64,000 nucleotides of DNA from Distichodus sexfasciatus (Eukaryota > Chordata > Actinopteri > Characiformes > Distichodontidae): assembly GCA_032718565.1 (NCBI GenBank), contig JAVGVS010000391.1, positions 179,808 to 243,807 on the forward strand. Reading direction: 5' to 3'. Below are positions 23,735-33,684 of this stretch, in pieces (position 1 is the first letter of the stretch; each line of letters starts with the position of its first letter). The notes below the pieces were generated by a model. It did no database searches, was not told where the DNA came from, and saw only the letters and a program-made list of their open reading frames with translations. A program made the translations under genes and the position numbers.

Positions 23735-24665
23735 CCCCCTTAGACCCCTCCTAAAAGGGGTGAGGATTTTGAACCCAAAGTTACGACCTTGGATGAAGCT
23801 CTATTTTTGCTTTTCATCGCACCATGTGCTGCAAACGCGACACATGAGTGCGTTCCATTCTAAGTTGCGTTCTAGGTAGTGGCGTTATTTTTTGCAGCCG
23901 TGTTTGTGGGGTTTGCCTCGCAGTTTTCCTTACCTTTTTTGCACGTCTGTTTCTTTTGCAAGTGTTTACATTTGTACGTTACATCATGAAAATGGGAAAA
24001 CATAAACATTCTCAGGCTATGGTAACCACATTCCTGCTGCTATAAATAATAACTTTTACACTGCTGAAGTTGTCTTTGTGCAACTGCTTTAAGTAACCTT
24101 ATGTACCAGTATGTTTTTGCAGCACCATGTTCATTGCAAAATGAGTTTATTGATGAAAAACCAACCACTTAATAAAAATGAACTTTAAATGAAAGACATG
24201 TCATATGCGTGTTCATGCCAGAAGATATAATGTGATTAGCAAATGCAGTTTTCAGTGAGAACGTCCAAGAAATCAAATAATAACTGAAATAAAAGTCCTA
24301 AATTTCCAGCCACTAGTCCAGCGTCCTATTTCATGTCAAAACATATGAGATAAATAAAAGAATAAAAGCCCAGTTTAACCTCCCAGACCCATCCTAAAAC
24401 GAGTGATGAAAGTTAGGACCTTGGATGAACCTCTATTTTGCTGTTAAATCCTCCGCCATGTGCTGCAAACGTGTGCGTTCCATTCTAATTTGTATGCTAT
24501 TTAGTTGGCATCGGTTTTTGAAAGGGATCTGGATGTGGTATCATTTCAGCTGCATTGCAAGTTTTCTTTCCTTTTCCCCCCGTTTTTGGTTTTCGTTTCT
24601 CTTCCATGTGCTGTAAACGCTAACCAGGATGTGCGTTCCATTTTGGATCATTCGTCTAGGTAGTG
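23735..24665 (+). repeat. Direct repeats of a CCATGTGCTG(C/T)AAACG unit
   Basis: The block at about 23735-23880 (AGACCCCTCCTAAAA, ACCTTGGATGAA(G/C)CTCTAT, CCATGTGCTGCAAACG, GTGCGTTCCATTCTAA) recurs at about 24380-24500, and its last part again at 24604-24665. All are in the same orientation with a spacing of about 640 bp then 150 bp. Confidence 0.6.
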
Positions 24666-27225
24666 ACGGCAGATGCTGCCTTCCAAGTTCCTTTATTTTT
24701 GGTCAGGCGTTGAACGTTGCATCACATTTATACCGAATTCGTCAGGCAGGAGATTAAACTTGCCTCAGTTGGTAGCATTCAAACCAAAAAGGAAGATTAG
24801 AAATCACATTTACATTTTTTTAACACCTCATAACTTTACACATTACAAACTGCACACTAAAAACAACAAAATACGGGTAGTAGGCCTAATTTCAGATCTA
24901 GTTTTCTTGTCAGATTCTTGATAAATTCTTGATAAAAGTTTCAGGTTGTGCTAAAATAAACTTGCTTGACTGTAAACAATGACACCAGCAGTTTCTAATG
25001 TATAGTGCACATGATTTTCCTTTCATTTTTGTGGTTCTCAGAGATTATCTGACCATCAGAAGAAGGTGGCAGTTTGGGCTTTTATGCTGACTTTGGCAAG
25101 GTTCTTGCATTTCCATGTATGGATCGTGCATTTTTGCATTTGCAAAAGACGGAAAATTTCAAAATGACTGCTAAGTGGCTGCTAAAGAGGCCGCTTGCTA
25201 AGATCGTCTCAACAACATTAAGCTAAAATTAGTTCAATATTATATTTGGCTTCAGCTTAAGTGCATATAGTCTGAAGAGGCCAAGCTAGTTCCAGATGAT
25301 GGAGTCTCTGAAATTTATAAAGTTATTAAAATAAGTTACACAAACAAATATCCATTTCCATCATATTCATTTTTTAGGTGCACTAGTAAGTCTTACGCTT
25401 GTTGTAAGGTAATGGAGTATTGATGCCTAAAATGTATTTATTCAATCAGGAGGTCTTTCAAAACTAAAGCAAGAACAAATATTGTCAAACTGAGGAGAGT
25501 CTAAACCTGTCCTAAAAGAGATCCATTGTAGCTTAGTCCAAAACAATTCTTCATTCACATTTGAGAAATGTTGTGACAGTTAAGGCTTATGCCTATTGTT
25601 CATCAATAGCTCCATAGCAACAATATTTCTTGCAATTGTTTTTTTAAATTCCCAGTATCATCTTTAATATTGCATTTATAATGCTTTAATTAGATGCCTG
25701 GTTGAAAAGAATTGTTTTATCAGAAACACAATATCTAAATCAGTGCTTGTTTCTTTTAGACATCACTCTCTGTCAGTGGTTTCATGTTATCTAGCGATAA
25801 CCGCTCATTGTTATGAATGTAAATGGCATCAGGTAGCAATTGTGGATTTGACCCAGGTGAGCAAACACAAGAACTGGCACGGTCACACCAATACAATTCC
25901 TGAACAAGATGAGCCTCATATCTGGTGGTGAAATAGTTTTGCCATTTGTCTTCAAATGGCAACGTGTAGTAGAAACTGAGAACAATTACATCCCCCACAA
26001 TGCCTATTTACACAATGCTTTTTGTTGCTAGTGGTCATGGTGACCGCTCTTTAAATTGCTTGATGTAATTGTCTGTGCTGAATAATATTTGCTTTAATCT
26101 GTTAATAGTCAGTGCCTTCTTTTGTTCTGTCACTGAATGGCAGTTAAGGGATGACAGGGAAACAAAGACAGCCAAGACAGACACAGATTGTTCAAGCAAC
26201 TTATTCAGTATACAATACCACATTCCAAAAATAGGAGACTTGTTTACCTTTATGGAAAAATATATGGTTCATATACAGTTTGGACACTTTATTCTTACAC
26301 ATATCTATTATTACAACCATATATTTACTTTATAAGTTAACTGCAACCAGTGTGTTTTATCATGACCACATTCATGCATAAAAATCCAGAATTCTTTGTG
26401 TGCCTTTGTGCTTTAATATTTTTATGTCATAGCATATGAATTTCATATGAAATACACGTGACACTATATTAATGTTTTTATCATTCCTTACCACTCTATT
26501 AGCTGCCTCTGTGTCAGAGGATTTTAATCTGAGTTTATGAGAATGGTAGACAATTTCAATGTGAATACATACAATTGCTGTTACATTTATTTATTTCCAT
26601 GCAAATCTCATCCATAACATTATAAAAGCACATTCATATGGTTCATTTTATATTTTACACATTATATGAATACCTGTATGTGTACCTGGTGTATTGAAGC
26701 AAAATTCTCATTGGATGCTTATACCTTTCACAATTTCAATCTTGCTGCGATTGCAAAATAATAATGATTTATACCAAAACACTAGAATTATGACGTCTAG
26801 AGAAAGAGAGTGAATGTAAGAGGCTGTGAGATAAGGGGAAAAAAGGGTAAGATTTGATGCAAAAGGTCCAGTATAGCCTCCTCTTTCTACATATATTATT
26901 ATATCATTATTATACACAAATATTTCATATTAACTCATATTACCACTGCTCAAATGTTGATTATTTCTCAACAATGAACTTTGAGAAACATAGTTCTGGT
27001 GTGGTTCCCGATCCTAAGAGACGCAAGTTATCCAATGCCTCCCCCTAGTGTTAAAATAACAACACAAACAGTCCCAAAATGCCTAATATTCCCCAATTTA
27101 TATAAATCAATAAAATATTTACGTCTATTCTCAATAAGTGCTTAATTTCAGTTCAGGAATAAAATACAACAGTATAACATTCTGGACATAAAACTGACAG
27201 GTGGATGGATGTGTGTGTTGCATGA

Positions 27226-27244
27226 ATGTGTGTGTGTGTGTGTG
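27226..27244 (+). repeat. Short (GT)n microsatellite
   Basis: About nine GT dinucleotides, followed by an AGAGAG run. Confidence 0.85.
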
Positions 27245-27522
27245 CAGGAGAGAGAGAGAGCGAGGCCATGAGAAGGACAAATGAATGAATAAACTGCACA
27301 GTGTTCTGCAGGCTCGGGTCAGGTTTCTGGGTCGCTTTCTGTAACAGCGCTGCCCAGCACTTTGTTCAGGTTCAGTATGGGTGACTGTGGATCACTGGGT
27401 CGGAACCAATGTAGTCCTCCCTCTTCAGGGAAATGTGTGTGTGTGTATGTGTGTGTATGCGTGTGTAAAGGAAGAAAATGTGAGTGACGCTCCCCCACCC
27501 CCCACCCCAGAGCTGACATGAC

Positions 27523-27629
27523 TTTATATATCTTAAGCCCAATCAGAACTTTTACCTCTCATTTCTGTTCTTTATCGGGTGGAAAGTGGCAGAGCTGCAG
27601 AAAACGAGACGACACGAGCCTGACATCCG
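27523..27629 (+). promoter_or_regulatory. otol1: Candidate otol1 TATA promoter and non-coding first exon
   Basis: A TATA-like TTTATATAT lies at 27523-27531. About 100 bp downstream is a donor, ACATCCG followed by GTAAAC (27629/27630). The otol1 ATG at 30191 is preceded by an acceptor-like TTCATTAACAG (ending 30183), which requires an upstream non-coding exon. This is the best-looking candidate on the plus strand. Inferred from position and motifs only. Confidence 0.35.
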
Positions 27630-28557
27630 GTAAACAGCTTTCCTTGATGCTTCTGTGTAACTTCATGTAATATAATTCATATTTCCTGTCTCTTCTACCT
27701 ATCTAATGACAAAAGCTGGGTTGAAACAGAATTTTAGGTTTGATCATGTTACTATTTTACAGTATTATTTTAGAACAGTCTCAAAGCAGTGTATTATATC
27801 TATCATCTGTATAATTTACAAGTTGCTTAATGGAAACGCAAACCAAATTGACCTTCTATTTGCATAATTGTCTGGTCTCTCCTGACCAATTCCATCAGCG
27901 TAACACCATAGATGCTGCAGCACACTTGTGCACTTGAGAACACATGTTCAAGGACATTGACTTGCTGCTTTTGATTTTTATGCTTTTTTAGTCTGGGATT
28001 ACCTCTGTTTTCTCATGCAAATCTCATCATTACGAAGTGAAATTGAAAATTTCATAACTTTATAAAATCACATTCATATGTTCATTTCATATTTATTTTT
28101 TACACTTGAAAATGTGAAAATGTGGTGGTGTATGGAAGTGAAATTCTCAACAGTTGCTTATATATTTTACAATTTCAACCTTGCTGGGCCAATTTTATAG
28201 TTATTTTCCTACTTGGAATGTGAACTGTCAGTGCAGGAAAGTGACTTTTATTTTACAATTCTAACCTTGCTGTGATTGCATAATAATAATGACTTGGTTA
28301 TTACCTAATTACTACACCTATACCAACTATTCCAAAACTCAATGTGAGAGGCTGATAGATAAGAGAGATAAAAAAAGGGGGTAAAACTTGATGCAAAAGG
28401 TCCAACATACCTTCGTTAATACGCAGGGTCAAAACAAGCTCCATTAACAGCTTACCACTCGAGCAAAGCCTGAGCTGTTACTCTATCAGAGGCTAAAACA
28501 CTTCAGGCTCAGATGGCTGACCCCCACTTTGTCCCCCTGCAAAATACATATTAAACA

Positions 28558-28850
28558 CCAGGTTTTTAAGGCATGGCGCACTCATCCTCAATGCAGTTTG
28601 GAACCTCTCAGTCAATCCTTATAACTCAAAAGCATCTATAAACCCAGTTCACTTTCTATTTTTGTGCAATTTCTAAACTCTCAGTCAATCCTTATTGCTC
28701 AAGAGCACCACCACACATTTAAGACCCCAGGTTTTTGAGGCATGATGTGTTCATATAGAAAGTGCACATATACACTTTCCTTTTTTGGTGCAATTTTAAA
28801 CCTCTCAGTCAAAGGCTCCTTATAACTCAAAACCACTCGTTCCTGTCTGC
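28558..28850 (+). repeat. Three short tandem copies, about 90-120 bp each
   Basis: The unit carries GGTTTTT(A/G)AGGCATG, CACTTTC, TTTTTGTGCAATTT or a variant, AACCTCTCAGTCAA, TCCTTAT and CTCAA(A/G)AGCA. Repeats begin at about 28558, 28645 and 28730. Intronic or upstream to otol1; no coding content. Confidence 0.5.
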
Positions 28851-29850
28851 TCGGCTGCATCCGCTCCCACTCTTTAGGCTTTTTTGAGGGGTGCAAGGGG
28901 TGTGGGGTGGCCAGGGGGCAAGTTGAGTGCCTGTGCTAAGTGAAAGGGCCGCGCGTAGGCGCCTCGGGCCCCCGTGGAGGGTAAAATGAGTACCGTGGTT
29001 ACGGTGGCTGAATGGAGGGGTGACACCAGAGGGTCGAGGTGGAGCATTACCCCCCCGATGGCCCCCGCCTTTTTTTATGATTCAGGTACATATCATGTCT
29101 TTCACGCCGAGGGCCAAAGAGGACCTCGTCTGCCGTCCCCCCCGGCCGATCGTATGTCAGTTTTGGGGGCGATTCTTCGCCGTCCCAGAGAAAAAGTCGT
29201 TTTATCTTACTGCCTTTTTTTAAAACACGGGGATGTTTACAGAGCTAATGCCGCCTTTCATTTTTTACCCTCTTAAACAGGTCTTCATGGGGGCTGTTAA
29301 CAGCCTTCATTTTACCTGAAAAGACATTATAGTAGATAAGGTTTGTCCTCTCAACACAGCTCAGGTTTTAGGCTATGGTGAGTGAGATTATCTGTGCTCT
29401 TTTGGGCAAAAGCTTTCTTGGAGTTATTCCCAAAACTGCTTAGAATGGTATACCCTGTCTGAGGCTGATATATGTAACTCCTTCATTCTTAAACCCCCTT
29501 TTTTGACGCTGCATTGTTTCTGGTTTCTGTCGAGTATAACCCTAAAACCTCCAGCCTTGGCATCAGTCCACCCACTGGGGTTTGGGTAGGGGCTGAAGGA
29601 ATTCTTCCCATATCGAATGACCAGTCCCATTGCCCCTGGTCCAGCTGCCAGCCTAGTTCTTTTTTGTGGCTTTTTTGCTGTTTGTTGGACAGGGTGATTC
29701 ATGAGGGCGTTGTATCCCATGTCACAAAAGCACCATACACAAGAGAGGTAAAGAAAGTTGCCCACTGCGGCAAGGTTCCGCATGGCCCAGTCTTGGGGCA
29801 TTAACAGATTAATGCATCCTCTATTTGCGGCCTCCTTTAGTTAGTTAGGC
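28850..29850. other. Unclassified 1-kb block of unusual composition
   Basis: About 28880-29170 is far more GC- and CpG-rich than its surroundings (GGGCCGCGCG, GGCGCCTCGGGCCCCCG, CCCCCCCGGCCGATCG). The part to 29850 is compositionally closer to background but holds overlapping open frames on both strands, the longest a minus-strand frame at 29424-29801. I do not recognise any protein family. It may be an inserted element or a fragment of one. It lies inside the presumed first intron of otol1. Confidence 0.35.
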
Positions 29851-30190
29851 TATTAATTGTCGCACAAAATGTGCCTGCTGCTAAACTGAGATTTGTAGCA
29901 AGTGGTACCACGGTCAGGATTTTGAACCTAGAATAATTAAAGGGATACCACAGGGTTCTATGTTGGGACCATGGAAGTTGTCATTGATGACATTTATTCT
30001 TATGTTCTGGGTTTGGAAAAAGGCATGTAACATGATTCTACAAAAGGCTAATTTAGCCCCTAGTTGACAAATGTAGTATATCCCGCTAGCTGGCAATTTA
30101 TTGCACATTAACTCAGATTAACCCACCTTATGTTGTTGAATTAAAACATGTGGCGTGTGTTTATTTTAGTTCTTCATTAACAGATCTACA

Positions 30191-32160
30191 ATGCGGGGCC
30201 TCTGGGTGCATCCAGCCTTCCTGCTAGTTGCTGTCATGCTTTTGTCAAGCAGCTATGATGCGATTAAGACAACTCAACGGCCAAAGTATCAGTACACCAA
30301 AAAACCTCCTCGGGATTTGGTCCAGACAACCACTTATGCTGGAAAAGCCACAGTTACAGCCAGGGTGGTGGACTACACCAAGTCAAAAGAGCGGGTTCCA
30401 GTTGTGATAACGGAACGTACCACTGTACCAGCCGACCCATACGTGGACTACAACACAGACACCACAGCCCTGCCCGGTGGCGTTCAGGACAACTACACTT
30501 TGGACTATAATGAATGTTACTTTAACTTCTGTGAGTGCTGTCCTCCGGAACAAGGTCCTCCAGGACCAAAAGGAGACATGGGACTGGCAGGTGAGTGGAG
30601 TGGGGAGGAGCAGAATTTAGAAAATAAATCGAGTAGGAATTGTGTATTACATCATAAGTAAGCTGGGCTCAAATGGTATTGATTTGATTTTGTAGGGCCT
30701 CCTGGGCAAAAAGGAGACCCTGGATCCAAAGGTACTCCAGGGCCAATGGGTCCTACTGGAAATCCAGGATTTAAGGGTGACAAAGGTGAGAATTACAATC
30801 CAATCGTTATCTTGGGAGCTTGAATTGAGGAAAACTGGACTTACTTTTGGTTCTTGAAGACATCTTGAAGGCCTCTCCAGTTCTGAAAATGTGAACTGAA
30901 GAAGCCTTTCTAATGAAAGGTAAAAAGTCTTCAAGAACCAAAAGAAGACAAGTTGCATTCTACCCAAGTTCTCAAGACCACCATCTCCTGGATGAGTAAG
31001 AACCTACTCAGACAATCTGTAAAACCTTAATTGTTTGGAATTGGATTTTGTAATATGTTACATCATAGCCTAATGTGAGACAAATTCAATGACCAATTGG
31101 CCAATGGTCCACAGGAGAAAAAGGTGAAAAGGGGAGCAGTGGAATTGCAGGATCTCCAGGAATTACAGGGAAGGCTGGAATGAAAGGTATATTTCAATCT
31201 CATGTACTTCAAGCACTGTTTATGTCTTGCAGCTTGGGTGAAATGTGTAAAACCATACAATATGCTTCACCAACAGGTGATACTGGACTTAAAGGCGAGA
31301 AAGGTGCCGGAGGCCTTCCGGGATTCAAAGGTACAAAAGGCGAAAAGGGGGAACCAAATGAGAATGTTACGAAAGGTGATAAAGGAGACCCGGGCAGAGA
31401 CGGACCACCTGGACCCGCAGGCCTTAATGGAGAAAAGGGTGAGAAAGGCGAGAGGGGAGAATGTGGCGTGCTGGGAGACCGAGGACCAAAAGGAGAGCCG
31501 GGTGAACCCGGGCCCCCGGGCGTTCGGGGCGATCCCGGTCCTCCGGGTCTACATGGAATGCACGGGAGCCCTGGCATCCCTGGAGAACGAGGGGAACCCG
31601 GGAGCTCAGGGACAAAAGGGGAATCGGGAACGAGAGGAACTCAAGGACTAAAAGGCGTTCGAGGTCTGAGAGGAATGAAGGGGGAAAGAGGTCCTCAAGG
31701 GAAGCGCGGTGACCGAGGATTTCGGGGTCTGAAAGGAACATCCGGTGATCTTTTGGGGCGACAGCGTTCCGCCTTCAGCGTGGGCCTCTACCCTGGCAAG
31801 TCGTTTCCGGCCTCTGGCTTCCCAGTGCGCTTCGACAAGATCTTCTACAATGGGGAAAACCACTACGACGTCGCCACCAACAAGTTCAACTGCACCTACC
31901 CCGGGGTTTACGTCTTCTCGTACCAGATAACAGTAAGGAACAAGCCCTTACGTGCCGCCCTGGTAGTGAATGGAATACGCAAATTGCGTTCGAGGGACAC
32001 CCTTTACGGCCAGGACATCGACCAGGCCTCCAGCCTGGTGCTACTCAAGCTGGCCGCTGGTGACCAGGTTTGGGTGGAGACCCTTAGAGACTGGAATGGC
32101 GCTTACTCCAGCAGTGAGGATGACAGCACCTTTTCGGGTTTCTTACTGTATCCAGATTGA
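30191..32160 (+). CDS. otol1: Otolin-1, collagen-like C1q-domain protein, complete, 481 aa
   Basis: Otolin-1 is the secreted short-chain collagen of fish otoliths and mammalian otoconia; it forms trimers that scaffold calcium carbonate with otoconin or OMP. Coding exons: 30191-30590, 30696-30785, 31115-31186, 31277-32160, all joined in phase 1. Start MRGLWVHPAFLLVAVMLLSS is a clear signal peptide. An N-terminal linker with YNECYFNFCECCPPEQGPPG leads into Gly-X-Y repeats, which cover the two small exons and the first half of the last exon, with many KGEKGE-type triplets. The C1q/TNF-like head begins near RSAFSVGLYPGKSFP and includes FNCTYPGVYVFSYQITV and ends GFLLYPD. Length agrees with human OTOL1 (477 aa). 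The small 90-bp and 72-bp Gly-X-Y exons are typical of collagen genes. The stop is TGA at 32158-32160. Placement next to sptssb matches the human order. Confidence 0.96.
30835..30990 (+). repeat. Dispersed repeat with 18-bp inverted arms in an otol1 intron
   Basis: CTTTTGGTTCTTGAAGAC at 30844-30861 is exactly complementary to GTCTTCAAGAACCAAAAG at 30927-30944. The following GAAGACAAGTTGC and CTCCTGGATGA resemble a motif string I recall as widely repeated in teleost genomes. The element class is not certain. It lies between otol1 coding exons 2 and 3. Confidence 0.5.
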
Positions 32161-32496
32161 CAGCAAGCAGAGCAGCTTTCGCTTCAAACCAGAGCCACAA
32201 TTTTGCACTGAACTCTATATGGGCATTGTTTTGTGCGATGGCTCAAAAGAGAGGCTCGAATCATATCCCATGACCAAATATTTAACTTAACCAACAATCC
32301 AGTTTTGTAAAATGTATATTCATGTTTATTAATACTTAGTGATACAGGAGATACACAAGAAGGAAAACACTGGTAGATTTTCAACCAAAACTGAATCCAG
32401 AGCCTTACTAAAGACCAAGTCCAGGTAAAAATAAGTTGACTGCTGTAATTTTTTGGACACACCATGCAAATGTTGTTAATTACCCTTGTGCTAATA

Positions 32497-32727
32497 CACT
32501 GCGAGTCAAAAATAAAGGGATCTCTGTACCTTTGGCCATAACTTTGGCAAATATTGACAGAATTTACATATTCATTTAATTATTAATTACATTTGCAACA
32601 AAGTGTTTATTATATTGCACATCACAACTTGAACATGTAGCTTCAATGCAACAATGAAATAAAGTCGGTGAACATTTTTGGGCAAGTTATGGGCAAAAGT
32701 ACAGCAGACACTTTTAAACTCACAGTG
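32497..32727. mobile_element. 231-bp Tc1/mariner-like MITE with TA duplication
   Basis: The left end reads CACTGCGAGTCAAAA then CCATAACTTTGGC. The inverted right end reads CACTGTGAGTTTAAAA then CCATAACTTGCCC. Both sides are flanked by TA (32495-32496 and 32728-32729). TA duplication and long imperfect TIRs fit a Tc1/mariner-derived MITE. It lies just downstream of otol1. Similar ends recur near 14106 and 39420-39455. Confidence 0.65.
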
Positions 32728-32739
32728 TAGATTTTAACT

Positions 32740-33680
32740 ATTACTTAAAATATGATTTACATATTTTACAACTGTGGCTTCATAAACCGCCACCTATTTG
32801 TCTTTATACATTTATTAGGCTTGCAAATATATGCCATGACACAAGCCCATGATACACCTTGTAAAACTTTGAATATTTGCGATACCATTTATAAAATGAG
32901 ACAATAAAACAAAGAACGATTTAATGTGTTTGATAATACACACACAGAACTGGTGCTTTGTGTTTATACATAGATGTAGTTTTCAACAATATCATGTGAA
33001 ACTCTTTCCAAAAGACAGTATTGTACGTGTGTATTAAAATCAACGTGAAACACATTCTTTATTAAGAGTTCATCTATTATAGCATAATGACAATTAAGAA
33101 GTTGTTTTATACAACCTGGGTCCAGATGAATACATTTAGTTTTAGTAGTCCGGTTGGGATGAATGTCGAACAACATTTTCAAATATTACTTTTTTGAATC
33201 AGGTATCAATATCAGGTTGTTTGATGCCCCTTTGAAGTCAAATTATTATTTCAAATTTCTGAATTTCTACTTTCTTGAGTGAGATATTTAATCTGTGGTT
33301 CAAAAGGCTAATTGACAAATGCAAAGATCACAGATGATACATCAAGTGTTTTGAGCTAAAAGGTACAAAAAAAAGCACAACACAGCTGTCGTTAGCAAAA
33401 GTGATTTTTGTTTTATAAACCACATTTTCCATGACTAAGACGCGATGTTGACGAGGTAAAACTAGATCTTTGTGGATCAAACTGTGACGGAGTGCATATC
33501 ATAAACGTGAGAAAATTAACTCGTGATCTGGAGGTAACGTCCTCTATTAACTAATGTACAACTCATATATGTGAAGTTCCACTTCTTAGGGTCAGCATTA
33601 TTTATCGATTTTCGTTATACTGAGATGACAACAAAAATACCTCATGATCTCGAGATAACGAAGAAATTTCTTTGCTGCTT
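32740..33680. other. Intergenic between otol1 and the FcR-like gene
   Basis: This is AT-rich sequence between two convergent genes, so both 3' UTRs end somewhere here. No exon with a transmembrane segment for the FcR-like gene could be found on the minus strand. Confidence 0.5.
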
Positions 33681-33684
33681 TGCA

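Larger units (their letters stand above)
19370..24360 (+). repeat. Duplicated sptssb 3' flank: 19370-19770 and 23970-24360
   Basis: The two segments align over about 400 bp in the same orientation. Shared landmarks are GAAGTTG(A/T)CTTTGTGCAA, TTTATTG(G/A)TGAAAAA, CAACCA, AACTTTAAATGAAAGACAT or a variant, TCAGAAGA, GCAA(T/A)TTTTCAGTG or variant, CCAGC, AGTCC(G/A)GC(A/G)TCC and AACATATGAG(G/A)TAAA. The first copy lies just past the sptssb stop codon; the second lies upstream of the gene. No sptssb exon remnant is visible beside the second copy. Confidence 0.6.
21835..25185 (+). repeat. Paired homologous segment, sptssb intron versus 25.1 kb
   Basis: The segments about 21835-21925 and 25095-25185 share TGCATTTCCATGTA, ATGACC or TGGATC, (C/G)TGCATTTTTGCATTTGCAA and AATGACTG. 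They are in the same order and orientation as the longer pair 19370-19770 and 23970-24360, extending the duplicated block around sptssb. Confidence 0.45.
26580..28415 (+). repeat. Direct duplication, about 300 bp, upstream of otol1
   Basis: The segments 26580-26885 and 28018-28415 share CATGCAAATCTCATC, CACATTCATATG, TTCTCA(T/A), TTTCACAATTTCAA(T/C)CTTGCTG or a variant, AAATAATAATGA, GAGGCTG, GATAAG and TTGATGCAAAAGGTCCA. The second copy has extra internal sequence. The 27.5-kb promoter candidate lies between them. Confidence 0.6.

Noticed and set aside
31202..31741. Alternative frames over the otol1 collagen region on both strands
   Set aside because: Gly-X-Y coding sequence leaves open shadows in other frames; only one frame gives collagen triplets and the C1q domain.
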